Positions 1 to 15,300 of a DNA stretch of 64,000 nt are shown piece by piece (within the stretch, counting starts at the first letter, position 1; the number at the start of each line of letters is the position of its first letter). A program made the translations under genes and the position numbers. The DNA comes from Tillus elongatus (lineage: Eukaryota > Arthropoda > Insecta > Coleoptera > Cleridae): contig OZ023264.1 of assembly GCA_964006375.1 (NCBI GenBank), positions 15,944,225-16,008,224 on the forward strand. Reading direction: 5' to 3'. The notes under the pieces were generated by a model. It had not been told where the DNA came from. It ran no database searches and was given only the letters and a program-made list of their open reading frames with translations.

Positions 1-183
1 CAAAATGCTGCTCTAATTTAGTTCTTTATCGATGTTTTAATATTCTCTCGTAGATTTTCGGCACTGTCCTCAAGATTGTGATCGCTCGATAGTTGTTGCA
101 GTCACTGTTGTCTCCTTTTTTTAAAAAAGGTACAATTATCCCTATTTCCCAGTTCTTAGGTATCTTTCCCGCTTTATATATTA
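1..183 (-). pseudogene. RTE-like non-LTR reverse transcriptase fragment
   Basis: Read on the minus strand this encodes part of a reverse transcriptase: an IPKNWEIGIIVPF stretch, a KKGD turn, then CNNYRAITIL and PKIYERILKHR. The KKGD...CNNYRGI signature is typical of the finger region of RTE-clade and related non-LTR reverse transcriptases. The frame is open except for a stop just after KHR. The fragment runs off the left edge of the window, so the palm domain would lie outside. On its upstream side it is cut by a Helentron-like copy starting near 185. It is a dead fragment; the exact clade is inferred from one motif block. Confidence 0.7.
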
Positions 184-184
184 G

Positions 185-269
185 CCATTAATAAGAAAAA
201 AATTTCTTCAAGTGAGCGCTAATTAGGCCCCCCAGAACACATATCCGGGGTCAGTTTCAATTTTTATAT

Positions 270-363
<94 letters not shown>

Positions 364-1271
364 CATACCAATAACTCAAAAAATAATGAGCCGATTTTGA
401 TTAAATTTGGTGAATAAATTCCTTTTGCAAATGGCTTGGATAAGTTCATTATCCAGGAAAATCTGCCCAGGTTTTCCCGGAAAATTATGTGTTCTCTTTT
501 GAAAAAAATTTATATCTCCTAAATTAACAAATTACATCCTTATAGGTAAGTTACCTACCAAAATTTAGCTATGTAGGTCAAAAGACAAAAAAGGTATAGG
601 CATTTAAAGAAAAATAAATTGGGGTTTTCCTCAAAACGTGAAAGTTGCGATTTAAAACGTCAAAATCGGCAACATTTAGGCAAATAACTTGAATCTAATA
701 CGGGCTATGGAAATCAAATGTTTCAAGAAGAATGTTTTACAAACCCTGAAGTCTTAGTTTCAACCGTCATTGTCCTTCATTTTACTGAAATGTTTCCAGA
801 AAATTCATTTAAAATAGACCCTTTCTCTGATGCTTGGCAGTAGTCTTAGCTATAGAGTTTATCGTTTAATGGTATATAATTTTTGTCGAATTTTCGTAAA
901 AAATCAATAAAGCTCAATATATCCGTTATTATACAAGATATGGAAAAAATCTTTATACGTGAATTATAGGGTGTCTTGAGCTACATCTTAAAAAACTATT
1001 TCTACAATCACAGGCTGGCCCATAAGTCGTTGGTGATACAAATTTTCTTTTTTTTAAATTAAACACCCCTTATGTTATTGCATTTTTGCAGTTTCCATCG
1101 AAATATAATGCATGTTTGTAAGAAAAGAAATTCTGGATGCAGCAAGTGCGTTATGGTAGCGAATTTTGATCAAATGCTTCATATCTGAATAGCCCAATTT
1201 GCTATTAACCCATAAGGTTGACCAAGAAACGAGTTTTTCCGGGAACACTTTAAGTTTACTTTTGGAAATTT
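185..1271 (+). repeat. Helentron-like repeat copy, 5'-truncated, with (TA)n tract
   Basis: This copy aligns by eye with the full copy next to it but lacks the first 50 bases or so, including the left hairpin. It keeps the GAGCGCTAATTAGGCC block and the CCGGGGTCAGTTTC block before a (TA)n tract at about 272-359. After the tract come the AATAATGAGCCGATTTTG and TTTTCCCGGAAAAT blocks. A right-type hairpin terminus in inverted orientation (GCAGCAAGTGCG) lies near 1137. It encodes no protein. Confidence 0.75.
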
Positions 1272-2619
<1,348 letters not shown>

Positions 2620-2639
2620 GTCCAGGGTTTTTTTATATT

Positions 2640-3198
2640 TTGACTATATTTGTACATTTTCACACAATAAAGTTATTTTTATGAAACATGGCACATTGTT
2701 TTTACTATATAGGTTATACTGGTAACCAATATTGATGCCTGCTTTCTAAAATAAAAAGAAAACACGCATATTTGCAATAAAAAGATTTTAATGAAAATTC
2801 ACTACCATAACGCACTTGCTGCGTCCAGAGTTTTTATAATTTGGCAGGTACATTCCCTTTGTAAATAAATATTTTTTTTCTGAAAAACCTTTGTAACTAT
2901 AATAATGAAATTCTCTTTGTAAATAAATATTTTTTTCTGAAAAACATTTGTAACTTTAATGAAATTTGTACCCAGTTTTTTTAAAGAGACTTGCAGTACT
3001 AACATATATCTAAGACCAAATTTTCATTTTCTAACTCCATGCAAAAATTTTTTTTTTTTCAAATAATCGCTAACTGGGATTCTAAAACCGATCTCCAAGG
3101 TCCATTTAAATTTAAAGAATAAATTTTAATAATATATCTTAATAATAGTGTACAATTCTTATGAAAATTCACTACTATAACGCACTTGCTGCGTCCCG
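2640..3198 (+). repeat. Two extra right-end fragments of the Helentron-like family
   Basis: The stretch 2640-2829 repeats the last 190 bp of the preceding element (ATGAAACATGGCACATTG block, then GAAAATTCACTACCATAA and the right hairpin). From about 2838 to 3198 there is a different interior ending in the same terminus. That interior also occurs at about 28110-28409, marking a subfamily. Confidence 0.65.
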
Positions 3199-3332
<134 letters not shown>

Positions 3333-4185
3333 GTCCTCACACGTCCCTTTTAATCAAAGTACCTATATATCTCAATACTTAAATGTTGGTATTACATTTT
3401 CGATACCTTCTGTTATGAGATAACAACATAGTGGAAATCTTACATCAGTTTGTTTTATTAAATAGTTTATTTCCCGAATTGGAAATATTATTTTTTAAGT
3501 AGTTATATTTCAGCAGCTTAATTTAAAATCATACAACGTAATAAAAGTTTTCCACGAGAATAATTACATCGCTTTAATGATTTGAAAGACCTTTTAGATT
3601 CTGTGGAAAGCAGACTTATAAATAAGCCTAGAACTAATATATTAATCTCTGTTTAGACAGAGGTGTCATGTAGCAGCAATTAGTCGGCAGGAAATCTTTC
3701 AGGGTGATGTAAATACTCTCTTACTACCACATGATATGTGCCTCTTCTGAAAAAATGTAGCATTCTTATTCTATTTTTCAGGGAGATAAAATTCCCAGTA
3801 TTATCCATCTTCTATGTGTTCACATTATAAATAAGATTTTTTTTAGTTCCGTGCGTAAAGGAGGTAGCGAAAGACAAGTTGAAATAAATGAAAAAAGATA
3901 GTTAAAATTTGGTAAATAAGTTTGATTTAAACTAAATCAATTTGTTTTTTAAAAGTCGATTAATTTGTGAAATGACGCTAGGTCGTGGATAAATGAATAC
4001 AAAGATATTTTAAAGTTTTGTCTTACTGAGAAGATGATTTCGTGACTTTGTTTAATTTGTCTTAACTTGTTTTCATTTTTCGTTGCCATAGTTAGAAGTA
4101 TTTTCAGATGATAGCTTGAATGCGATTTTCTAGAAACAAGCCGTTTGTAATTGAGTTCTTTTAACGACAATTTTCGACCCATTTT
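3333..4185. other. AT-rich sequence without recognised features
   Basis: I see no coding signature, RNA gene or recognisable transposon terminus. It is bounded by the ATT tract and by the T-rich 3' end of the minus-strand non-LTR element. Confidence 0.5.
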
Positions 4186-5446
4186 TTTCCCTTAGGGCTC
4201 GGCCGCGTCATTGCCGCCCAGATAGCACCGCAGCCTTTGGCTTATTTCAAATTCACTGTGCCTTGAACTCGTCTGTACAGCAATTGGTAGGATAAAGTTT
4301 TTTATTGGCCTGTCTCCAGTCTAGGCTATCCCTAGATCAGTTGTCTTTTGCGGTCCAGAGCTTTACACTCGCACAAGATGTACTGTGCTGATTCCTCCCC
4401 TTCACCGCAGAGTCTGCATGCCACGTCCCCCTCGAAACGCCCCATTTTATGCAGGTGTTTCTTGATGGACATGTGTCTAGTCAAGAGTCCTGTTATGTTC
4501 CTGAGCTGTGCTCTGCTAAGATTTAGCAGCTCCACAGCTCTCTTTGAACTGGGTTCCTCAATTACTGACTTCCCATGTCTGAGCCCTGGACAGTCTGCCC
4601 AGTACACCTTGTGTTCGTTTCTGACCCAGGACTAAATGAATCCCCTGGCAGTGCCCTTCGCGACGACCGGTTCTGGTTCCATAATGATCCTCTTTCGCGA
4701 GACTGTCAGCTTCTTCATTGCCTTTGACCCGCGAGTGACCCGGCACCCAGATGAGGGTGATCTCATTTGCCCAGCCAGGTCGCTCGTCTCGTCTCGGGAT
4801 TCACTAACCAGCCTGTAATTTACCCGTGGGCTACTTAGGTCCTTAAGGGCTGCCTGGCTGCCTGTGGCTATGAGGATTCGCTTGTTGGAGGAGCCCCTCC
4901 TCTTGTTCTCTCGCACTGTGATTTTCCCTCGGTCCTTCCGAATAAACGCCTACCACCGTCTCACGCTCCCCGCCGAATCCGTCCGTGAACCAGACGACCG
5001 CGTCCCGTGGTAGGTCCGGCGCCTCCCCCGCCATGCCTCGCGGTCGGGGATTTTCACTGTACAATTGTTTTCCCTGCAGATTTGCGGGCTCGCAAAGTCT
5101 GACCTCATTTCAAGCATGGGCTCATTCCCGATCTCCTGAATTTTGCAGTGGCCTCTGCAGCCTGGGTTGATCTTCAGTCTATTATTGCAGGCTAGTCTGT
5201 ATAGTCCTAGCCTGGCTTCCCCATGATAACTAAGTGTAGGGGGGGGGGGCAGATCCAGCAACACCTCCAAGGCGGCTGTTGGGGTTGAAGTCATCGCCCC
5301 TGTGATGCCCAGGCAAGCCATCCTTTGGATCTTGCCTAGTTTTTGTTTGGCACTGGATTGTGTCACCTTTGGCCACCAGACGAGTGCCGCGTATGTTAAC
5401 GAAGGTCTGATCACCCTTGTGTACAGCCAGTGGGCCATACTAGCTC
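4186..5446 (-). pseudogene. Non-LTR retrotransposon 3' half: RT thumb and RNase H, degraded
   Basis: On the minus strand the frame starting near 5446 reads MAHWLYTRVIRPSLTYAALVWW, the post-palm thumb block of I-group non-LTR reverse transcriptases. It continues through GKIQRMACLGITGAM. Further on, GHSRVKGNEEADSLAKE is the last RNase H motif (H and D of the family). The C-terminal piece reads GLLTRHMSIKKHLHKMG and then CRLCGEGEESAQYILCEC, a zinc-knuckle-like region seen at the end of R1/I/LOA-type ORF2 proteins. The pieces are in different frames, so at least two frameshifts have occurred. The finger and palm domains are missing, as expected for 5' truncation. The 3' end is marked by a short T run near 4182-4190. 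GC content is clearly higher than in the surroundings. Confidence 0.8.
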
Positions 5447-6405
5447 TTAGTCCTATTCCTTTTATTTAGTTGTAGTTTCTGCATTTTGTCAGTTGGGTTA
5501 GATTTTTCTCAAGCTTCCCTCTTGGACTACCATGTACTTTTTCCCGAAGTGTGTGTCCGTCAAATAATATTGTCAGAAGTTAATAGTTCTTAGAATATGG
5601 TGTTGTTTATTTAGTTGCTCAGTTAGCTCAGTGAAGATATGTTTTGGTTCTATACTTTTATTTACAATTCCTAGAAGATATAAAATTATTGACACTATGT
5701 ACAATATATAATATAATGACTGGTCGGTTTAATTTTCTTCTTACGGTGTAATAGAACCCTGGAAGCCTTTCTAGACTGGACCTTTTATCTAGTACTACAT
5801 ACAGACTTGGAGACTACTTCTCTGGCTTCGCTGTTGGTGAAAGCAACTTTGGCTTCCTGACCAGGCCAGTTTGTTACAGTTGGGAACCAACACCGCTTAT
5901 AGACCCTCTTGTCAATCATTAAAGAGACGCGTGTGATTCAGCCTGAAGCGCATACACTCAGGAATCGACTTAGGTACAGACGGGTCCTTATATCTTGATC
6001 GTGCCGTTCGGTTACAACCAGGAAAGAGCAGCTGTTCTTAACAGTCAACAGATTACGTACCACACTGCTGGTATAATATTGTACAAAAGGCAACTCACCT
6101 ATCGCGGTCTATTGGTCAACTTCCTGAGGCTGGATGGCTGTTTGCGTTGGTCTAGTTACCACGCTGACAGACTGCCTCTATCTGAATATGGTTGTATTTT
6201 TTGAGTGATTCGCAGTGATAACAGGCACTATATTGAAGATACCACCTCTTTTCAGGTGGTCGAAAAAATTTCTAGAATAGTGAGGGAAAACTGCTCGTTG
6301 GCGTCGGTGATTGGCCATAGTCGTGAAAATATACCGACGCTAATGAAACTAGATACAATAAAATAATTTTAAAAATACATCAAAACTTAGTGATAGTACG
6401 TAAAT
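5447..6405. other. No gene recognised; holds a short copy of a PLE-arm sequence
   Basis: About 45 bp at 5793-5840 (CAGACTTGGAGACTAC and flanks) matches the inverted arms that flank the Penelope-like element at 44-46 kb, so a fragment of the same repeat lies here. I see no supportable coding region in the rest. Confidence 0.5.
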
Positions 6406-6407
6406 GT

Positions 6408-7140
6408 ATTGGTGAATTTTCTTAGAAAAAATGCACTAATGGAGTGATCCCGACTTTTGAATTTTGAAAAAAATTTTGCAAATGAGCGCGAACTATTTTA
6501 TTTTTAAACGTTTGACATTATGTATATACTAATACAGCGGAAAAGTTTTAACATTTTACAATGGGAAGATGGATATAAAAAAGAAAAATTTGACGTATTA
6601 TTAACGTTTTTATATGTTGTAAAACACTATTTTCCATTGGACCAGAAAATTAAAAATCAGCTAATTTTATAATCTCTAATAGCTCTCAATAATAGCGTAA
6701 GATGTGTACAAATTTCTATCCAAAAATTTGTCATTTTTGCAGGTACAAAATATTTTCAAAACAAGCAAAATTAGTTCGGAGATACTAGATTGATTGGTCT
6801 AACATACTCATCCAAGCCATTTACAAAAAAAAAAACAATACAAACATATATAAGAAAGAAAAGTTTAAAAAAAAAATCTTTTGTGTTAATTGAAAATAGT
6901 CAATACATTGTATAATTGCATAATACAATGTCATAAAATTAATAGACTTCAGTGAAGTTTATATCTATCGTGTTTTTGTTATTTTGATTTTGACGCAAAT
7001 GTTTGAAATTATACTAAAACGTTGACAGGTTAAGAAATAACTAAGAAATACTACAGATGAAAATATAGAAGAATTTTGAACAATGGAACCAACAAAACAG
7101 TCTGGATGCAGCAAGTGCGTTATGGTAGTGAATTTTCATT
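6408..7140. repeat. Helentron-like left end and, 600 bp on, an inverted right end
   Basis: A plus-strand left terminus at 6411-6490 shows GTGAATTTTCTTAG, then GATCCCGACTTTTGAATTTTG. At 7099-7135 the right terminus occurs in minus orientation (CTGGATGCAGCAAGTGCG, then GTGAATTTTCATT). The DNA between lacks the family's usual blocks and has no TA tract. These are probably pieces of two copies. Confidence 0.6.
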
Positions 7141-7184
7141 AAAATGTTTTTAATGGCAGATATGTCTTTTTTAATGAAAGCAGA

Positions 7185-8020
7185 CATCAAATTTGGCTAA
7201 ATATTTTTTACACAAAATTTTGCTAAAAGAATACATAAAATTCGAATTATATACCTAATCTGTAATTAATTGAAAATGAAATAATTTGTTTGCACGAAAA
7301 TCCATTAAAAACTTATTTTCGACGAATTTCGTTTAAAAAATGTTCCAATTCAATAATTTTTCATACAAAAATTCTCAAATGTTTCTTCAAAGAAAATTCG
7401 CTATTAAAAGAACATTTTGCACAAGAAAATTCTCTAATAAAAATAAATTAAATAAATAAAAAAACTGGTCCGATTTTCCTGGCCAACCAACCATTTCAAG
7501 TTATTTACCCACCTACCAAAATATAATTTTTCACAAAAACTTTTTCGACAACACAACAAAAATTTAATGAAAAATTGGAAAAAAAATTCAAGAAAATCCG
7601 TATCTATTTTTTTTTATAATAACTTATTAAACATTTATCATTAATTATCGAAATTTCACAAAAACATCTTACAAAAAATGATTTTTACGAAGCACAAAAA
7701 AATTTCTGCGAAAAGTGGCTAAATATATTTTTACACAAAATTTTGCAAAAATAATACATAAAGTTTAAATTATATACCTAATCTGTAATTAAAATTGAAA
7801 ATAAAATAATGTCTTTGCACGAAAATCCATTAAAACCTTATTTTCGATGAATTTGATTTAAACAATGTTCCATCAATTAAATAATTTTTCATACAAAAAT
7901 TCGCAACAAACTTTTCTTGAAAGAAAATTCATGAAAATCATTTATAAGAAAATTCGCTGTTAAAAGAACATTTTGTACAAGAAAATTAACTAATAGAAAT
8001 AGAAATAAATTAAATAACTT
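7185..8020. repeat. Direct duplication of a ~280-bp AT-rich segment
   Basis: The block at about 7193-7465 recurs at about 7714-8015 in the same orientation. Shared stretches include ATATACCTAATCTGTAATTA, GCACGAAAATCCATTAAAA and AAAGAACATTTTG. The copies differ by small indels. The interior lies just inside a minus-strand right terminus at 7099, so it may be body sequence of another Helentron-like subfamily. It has no coding capacity. Confidence 0.6.
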
Positions 8021-8284
8021 AAAAAATATTCAAATTCTGATCTAAATACCGAACTAAATACTTTTTCTGTGGCTTCACAGAGAAAATTCTTTTGCTTGTG
8101 CACGCTGTAAAAATCGAATCCGGTTGTAGAGAAGAAAACAACCTCTTCTCATGTCACAAATCTCTACGTCTATGTTAAATGTGGCAGGGTTTTACCAACT
8201 AAGGGCAACAACAGCTACTATTAATACTTGAATTAAAAGTCTTAAAAGTGCTCATCTTTCATTTTCAACAAAAAGTCGCTAAAA

Positions 8285-8440
8285 ATATATCGGAATTATA
8301 CAATATGATCAGATAACGTTAAAATGAAATCAAAGGCGAAAAAATATTTAAAAGAGAAATTGAGTCAACGGTGAGATTTGAACCCGCGTCACTTCGCTCA
8401 TCAGACAGGCATCCTAACTATTGCACCGCGTAAGTCTTCT
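8285..8440 (-). repeat. tRNA-derived SINE copy
   Basis: On the minus strand a tRNA-like head carries an A box (CGGTGCAATAGTTAGGATGC, plus 8409-8428) and a B box (GGGTTCAAATCTC, plus 8373-8385) at tRNA-like spacing. It is followed by an A/T-rich stretch and a tail containing TTTCATTTTAACGTTATC. The same tail follows a tRNA-like head at 24.7-24.86 kb, so this is a dispersed family and not a lone tRNA. The head does not close a good acceptor stem. Confidence 0.65.
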
Positions 8441-8858
8441 GCCAAAATGTAATGAAGAAAGATATATAACCGTTAATGGTCTTAAGTTATTTATTTGTAA
8501 TATGTAAGGTCTTCAGAGGCAGATTTTGCAGTGATTTTAACAAATGGGAAGAGTATCATAAATATAGAACATTCTAATACATATATTATGCAATACTCTC
8601 CATTCATAAATCGCAATAGTTATTTAATTTTCACGTTTCAAATCTCCAGTTTGACATTTACAGGAGAAAAATTATAAAATTCTCAAAGTAATCTTTCTGG
8701 TACTTCTTGAACTTTTTGCGCCATGAAAAGATAAACGTTGTCTGTAATATTTAATAGATTTTGTTTAACGCATACAATATTTTGGTATTGCGTCTTCTCT
8801 GACTTTTAGTGGCACTCAAATTTTGCTTCATTAAGTGCCTAAAACTTTTTTCCTTTCA
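8441..8858. other. AT-rich sequence without recognised features
   Basis: No open frame with a protein signature and no terminus motif is visible. Confidence 0.4.
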
Positions 8859-9941
<1,083 letters not shown>

Positions 9942-12420
9942 ATTTAAAGAAATGGGTTAACGAGACTTGCTGTTTTAGGAAACATTGATAGAGTAACTTG
10001 GCATGCTTTCTTTTGATTGTAACTGTGTCTGGTATCCCGCAGGATAAAATTCTTCCGAAATATTCTTCATTTCAGTTGTGCTATACTTACTACGTGTACT
10101 CACAACTTTTCAAACATATTTCTTAGAGTAAATAATGGATATCACTTGCAGAAACGGCCTGTTTAGAAGCGACAGTTCAAAGCGCAGGATCCAGTATTAT
10201 ATTATCTGTGACAAATAGCTGTTCCTTTAATTCCAGAGTTAAATAATATAAAACAAGCCAATAATTACATCTGAACTTTGTTCTGACTTTGACTAAGCGT
10301 TTCACTATTTCAAATTAAAAATACTCGCAGACAAATTTGAAAATGCCAGGCATAGTGGAAGCGCCTCTTCTGGCACGCCTCTGTAGTCTAATGTCATGCC
10401 ATGTTGCCACATATAACATATTTAATTAGCCCTTAAAGACCATTAAAAATCCAAATCTTGTTAAACACTCAATGAAAAGGCTTCTCTTTAGACAATATAA
10501 TCAATTTGTTCCCTACGCGTTTTGACTATATATGTAGCCATCCTCAGGGTTAAATCTAGAATCACAATAAAAACGTATGTCAGAAAACGTAGTTTTCTGG
10601 TTGGCAATTGTGCAGAATGAAGCACAAAGATGTTAAAACAAACAACACAGAAAACGTCAAAGCTAACATTTAAAGTCAAACAGTAACTAAAAAGTAGCTA
10701 ACATAACTAACGTAAAATAGCGATTCAATCCATAAAACAGAAAAGAAGTCAGCCACGTAAAAGAGACATGAAAATATGAAATGAGGAAAACTGCCAAAAC
10801 GGCAAAACAACAAACTTGAACTTATTTATTTATTTATTTAATTATGTATTTCCTAAACTGTTTTACGTTTGGAAGTGACAGGCACACGTCACAAAATAGT
10901 GTTTGAAGTCGACAGTGCGTTTATGTCTACAATCGCTGAAATGTATGAGTAATCAGCAGATGATCGCTTAAACTTAACTGTTGGCGCCTGGTGAACTCAG
11001 CCAATGTCTTACACAATGAATGAAGATTGATTAAATTGGAAAGATGGGTACATTATACTCAATCTATACAGAAATCAAACTGAGAACCAATTTTGTCAGT
11101 TATCTATAATGCAATCAATGAATTGTGATCAGCGGCATTGTATTGCAAAAAATATCACTTTTGGCCTTTTTCCGGGGCGATTTTTATAATCCTCTCAGGA
11201 AGCAACTCATTATAGTATGCTCCAGTGACACTTATATCTTGTTCCAGAAAACATAGCAGAATTATCACATCTTTGTCGCAGAAAACTCAAGCAAGAACCT
11301 TGCTAGCAGCCAGTGTAGCTAGATATCAATAAACCCTTGTATGATGCAAAAACTAGATTATCTAACTTTAATTGTCCTAAAAAAAGCTTGTACAAATATT
11401 TTCTCAGCAACTTAAATTATTATTTTTTAAATGTCAATCGTTCGCGAGAGCTGCTTAGGAGTGGCGTTTTTGATCATGGCTTTAGCATCATCTTCTAAAT
11501 TTATTTTGATGAGTTTAATCTCACCTTAACACATGTATATACGTGAAATGTTAAACATTTTTTCTTGGACATTAGTACAAGTTGGCAACATCGCAGCGAA
11601 CTTAACATGTGTACATGTACAGTCATACATCAACAGCTAATTGACAGGCAGTGCTTGGGAAGACAAAGTGACACTAAACGCTGTCTAATTACCAAAACAC
11701 CGCACTCCGTCCCGCGCCCATATCTAATATACTCTAATTACACCGGACCGCCCCGCGCCCATCTCCAGCTTCCGCAGCTATTTAAGTTCTATTTGCAATA
11801 GTCTTTCAACTTGTTTTTTCCCAAAGGATTTTCGAATGTCTAATTCATTTGCTGTTGGCAGCCGTGGTCTGAGGTGTTGATTGAGCCGTTTAGCGACTAG
11901 CGATTTATGTTTTGCTATTATTATGAACAATGCATTTTTTCCGCCGTTTAAATGGATGCACAATAGTGAAAGACGTGGTAGAGAAAATGTGTTTTGTCAT
12001 TCAACAGGAATATTAAGGCCATTACATACATGCAGTTGTTTGTTTTGAAATGTTAAACATATGATTTCTCAAGCAACTACGTTTTGAAAGTTTGATTATT
12101 TTATTTCTCTTGCACTGATAAAAACAGAGCTTTAGATCTTTTTCGTTGGATGACTATCTATTTTATAGGTCAGCAATTGGCTGTATGCAAGAATTTTGTG
12201 GTGCTTCAGGTAAACCATTTTATAAAGTTTTGCAACCAAATTATTCTCTCCTTCTTGGACCTCTAATTTAATATAATATTTCCTGCAGAATAAGCATTAG
12301 CGAAGAAAACCGATTTCTGTTGCCTATTATGTGACTTAGTAGGTACTATGTCGAAAAGCATAACTATTGGACAATTGATAGTCCCTTTATTAATCTTTTT
12401 TTAAAGGCGTAGACATTGAT
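9942..12420. other. No gene recognised; one PLE-type hairpin inside
   Basis: I find no convincing coding region in these 2.5 kb; short frames such as one near 11565-11801 have no family signature. A hammerhead-like hairpin on the minus strand at about 10505-10560 is listed separately. Confidence 0.4.
10500..10562 (-). repeat. PLE-type hammerhead-like hairpin, decayed
   Basis: Minus strand: CTGAGGA, one T, stem GGCTA...TAGTC around a 6-nt loop, then AAAAC and ACGCGT. The layout matches the hammerhead core (CUGANGA, stem II, GAAA, palindromic stem III). The conserved G before AAA is A here and an extra base follows CTGAGGA, so it is at best a relic of a Penelope-like LTR. Confidence 0.4.
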
Positions 12421-15300
12421 CCAATCCAATCCATAGCAGGTGGTAGTGGAATTTTCCTTTACGTAATAGTAAAGGATTTTTTTCACGCCCGAGGAGGTAC
12501 CACCCCATTACATCAAGGGGCCGGTGAAATCCCAACGGACGTTTCCGGTTCTGGTGTATGAGTCGGTTTCCCTTATACACAAAAATGATGATGGCTCCTC
12601 ATTGTACAAAAGATTCCGGAGGTAAAATACCCCTCCATTCGGATCTCCGGGAGAGGGGTGTACAGGGGACGCCAACATCAAGATTTAAAACATCCTTTTC
12701 GAATATATGTGGCCTAAATTCTAACCTGAACTCCGTCCATCATTTCCTTCAGACTAACAGGCCCCAACTCCTCTTCCTCACCCAAACCCAAATCAGTGCC
12801 AAAACATCCACTAATCACCTTAATTTCCCGGGGTATGAGCTCCTTACTTCCTTTAGATTGCATGGAGGCGTGTGCGCATACGTCCGTAGCAATCTACCCT
12901 ACACCAGACACCTCGAAAAGACATACTCTCTCAGGGCTGCAACTAAATTCATCTGTTGCATTTACCGGTCACCTTCTGACAACAACTTTGTCCAGCTCTT
13001 TGACTACCTTTCTGAAAAAAACGACTATCTGATTGCTGAATATCCTTCCTCCGAGGCCACTATTCTTGGTGACTTCAATGTCCATAATAAGGAATGGCTA
13101 GGATCTTCAAAAACCGATCCACAAGGGAGAGCAGCGGAGGCCTGTGCAGTCAGCAATTCATTAGCCAATATGGTTCAGCAACCTACTTACTTTCCTCGTA
13201 TTCCAACACACAGCTCAAATCCCTTGGATCTCCTTCTTACTACAAAACCTAAATGCTATAAGACATCAGTCACCGCCCTCCTTAGTCTCTCAGACCACGG
13301 CATGGTCACTGCTTCCTGCACAATGCAACCCGAGACCACAAAGTCATCACACCCACGTATCGTTTGGCACTACAACTCCGCGAACTGGAACGAAATGCGG
13401 GATTACTTTTCCTCATTTCCATGGGCGTCTGTCTGCTTCTCTCATCCTGTCCCCCTCTGATATCTCACAAAACGTCACCGAAATTATCCAAGCTGGCATG
13501 GAATTATTTATTCCACGTACATAGAAAACCTCTTCAGCCACTCAAAAGCCCTGGTTCTCTAAATCCTGTGACAAGGCCAGACTTGAAAAGGTCAAAGCTC
13601 ACAAAACGCTTCTACACAATCCCAGTCAAGAAAATCGTCAAGCTTTTAACGACGCACGAAACCGCTATGTCCGCATTCTTTCTGAGGCAAAAAACTTCTG
13701 GACTCTTGCTTAATCTATTGGGAATAATTTCTACAAATGCACGTTCCCACCTCTTGTCTCAGAGGATGAAATTGTTTTTACCGCCCTGGGCAAGGCTGAA
13801 CTTTTTGCGTCGTTGTTCGCCGGCAATTCTACTCTCAACCCACCTCCAAATGTTCAACCACCAACACTACCCAATGTCGCGCATAAAATGACGAATATCA
13901 TTTTCAAAACTAAAAAGGTACTTCTCTTAATACCAGGAAAGCCTCTGACCTTGACGAGATCCCAGCAATTGTTCTCAAAAAAATGCGCACCAGAACTTGC
14001 TTCTGTCCTGACTCGTCTGTTTCAGATATCTTACAATAAAGGCATATTCCCTAGTAACTGGAAAACTGCTCGAGTACAACCCATCCCCAAGAAAGGATCC
14101 AAAGCGCTTCCTAGCAACTACAGGCCTAATTATCTCCTTTCAGTCGTCTCTAAAGTGATGGAAAAGTATATAAACACCGAATTACTAAAATTTATTGAAA
14201 ACACAGTCTAATCCACAACAGGCAGTATGGATTCCGCCAGAGTGTACCTGCACAGCAAATTTCCTCTCCAATCGGAGCATTTCTGTTGTCGTGGATGGCC
14301 ATTCCTCTAAACTGTATCCAATGAGTGCAGGAGTTCCTCAAGGTTCAGCTTTAGCCCCTACTTTGTTTCTTCTCCACATCAATGACCTCCTCTCTACAAC
14401 ATCCAACCCAGTTCACAGTTACGCGGACGACAGCACCCTCCACTCAAATATACAATATTCTAAGCCTGTCTCTTTAGCCCAATTAGATGAGGATCGCAGA
14501 CTCATGGAGGGTTCTGTCTCCGTGGATCTCCAAAAAATATCAGTCTGGGGAAGTAGAAATCTTGTACAATTCAACCCCACCAAATCTAAGTCTTGCTTTC
14601 TTTCTCATAAGAGATACACCAGCCCTAAACCCATCACAATGAACAACCAAGTTATTCAAAGTAATGAGTACTTTTCAGTTGTTGGCATTTCTGTGGATCG
14701 AAATTTTAATTGGCACCAACATGTCACATCAATTGCAGAAGCGGCTGCTAAGAAATTAGGTTTCCTCTTCCGGGCTCGCAAATACTTTTAACCAGCCAAT
14801 CTCTATACCTTATATACTTCACAAATAAGGCCAAACTTCGAATACTGCTCCCACATCTGGGGTGTAGCTGCCGCTTATACGCTCGCTATCCTGGACTCCA
14901 TTCAAAAGAGAGCTATACGTCTCGTCGGTGACCCTACACTCACCCAAAGGCTGCCATTCCTTGCCCACCGACGTGCCGTTGGTGACCTCTCTTTCTTTTA
15001 TAGATATCTGCACGGGTACTGCTCAGAGGAGCTTTCCTCCATAGTTCCCCCACCTGCTGCCCCCAACAGATCTACCAGGGGAACAGAGCGAAAGCACCCT
15101 TTTACTTTCCAGGTCACCAGACATAGAACATCTTGTTATGCCCGCTCTTTTGTCCCGAGGACGTCCAAGTTGTGGAATTCCTTGCCGGCGGCACATGTTT
15201 TTCCTTCTCCTCCGAACCTCCAAACCTTCAAGTCCAGAATTAACAAGTTGCCTCTTTCCTCCTTGTCAACACACACGGTACGATAGTATTTAGGCTGTAA
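12421..15300 (+). pseudogene. CR1/jockey-group non-LTR retrotransposon, degraded
   Basis: The frame from 12558 encodes an endonuclease of the APE type: FSNICGLNSNLNSVHH, LGDFNVHNKEWL and LSDHGMVTAS are its typical motifs. The expected catalytic glutamate reads Q in FLTQTQIS, so the endonuclease looks inactive. After frameshifts near 13360 and 13815 the reverse transcriptase begins (CAPELASVLTRLFQISYN, PKKGSKALPSNYRP). The next block jumps straight to NRSISVVVDGHSSK, GVPQGSALAPTLF and the catalytic SYADDS near 14425. The first palm aspartate block (KAFD) has been deleted. Thumb sequence runs to about 15290, with stops. A 5' untranslated region of about 130 bp precedes the first frame. The minus copy at 19.9-21.3 kb keeps the palm segment missing here. 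Confidence 0.85.

Noticed and set aside
4348..4635. Plus-strand frame over the minus-strand RNase H retroelement
   Set aside because: It is the antisense shadow of the LLTRHMSIKKHL region, without a family signature.
5995..6204. A 69-residue frame in a GC-richer patch
   Set aside because: No recognisable motif, no splice signals and no similarity to elements here.
11565..11801. A 78-residue frame with repeated CCGCGCCCAT-like DNA
   Set aside because: Short, begins at a weak start, no domain; the repeat is only about 20 bp.
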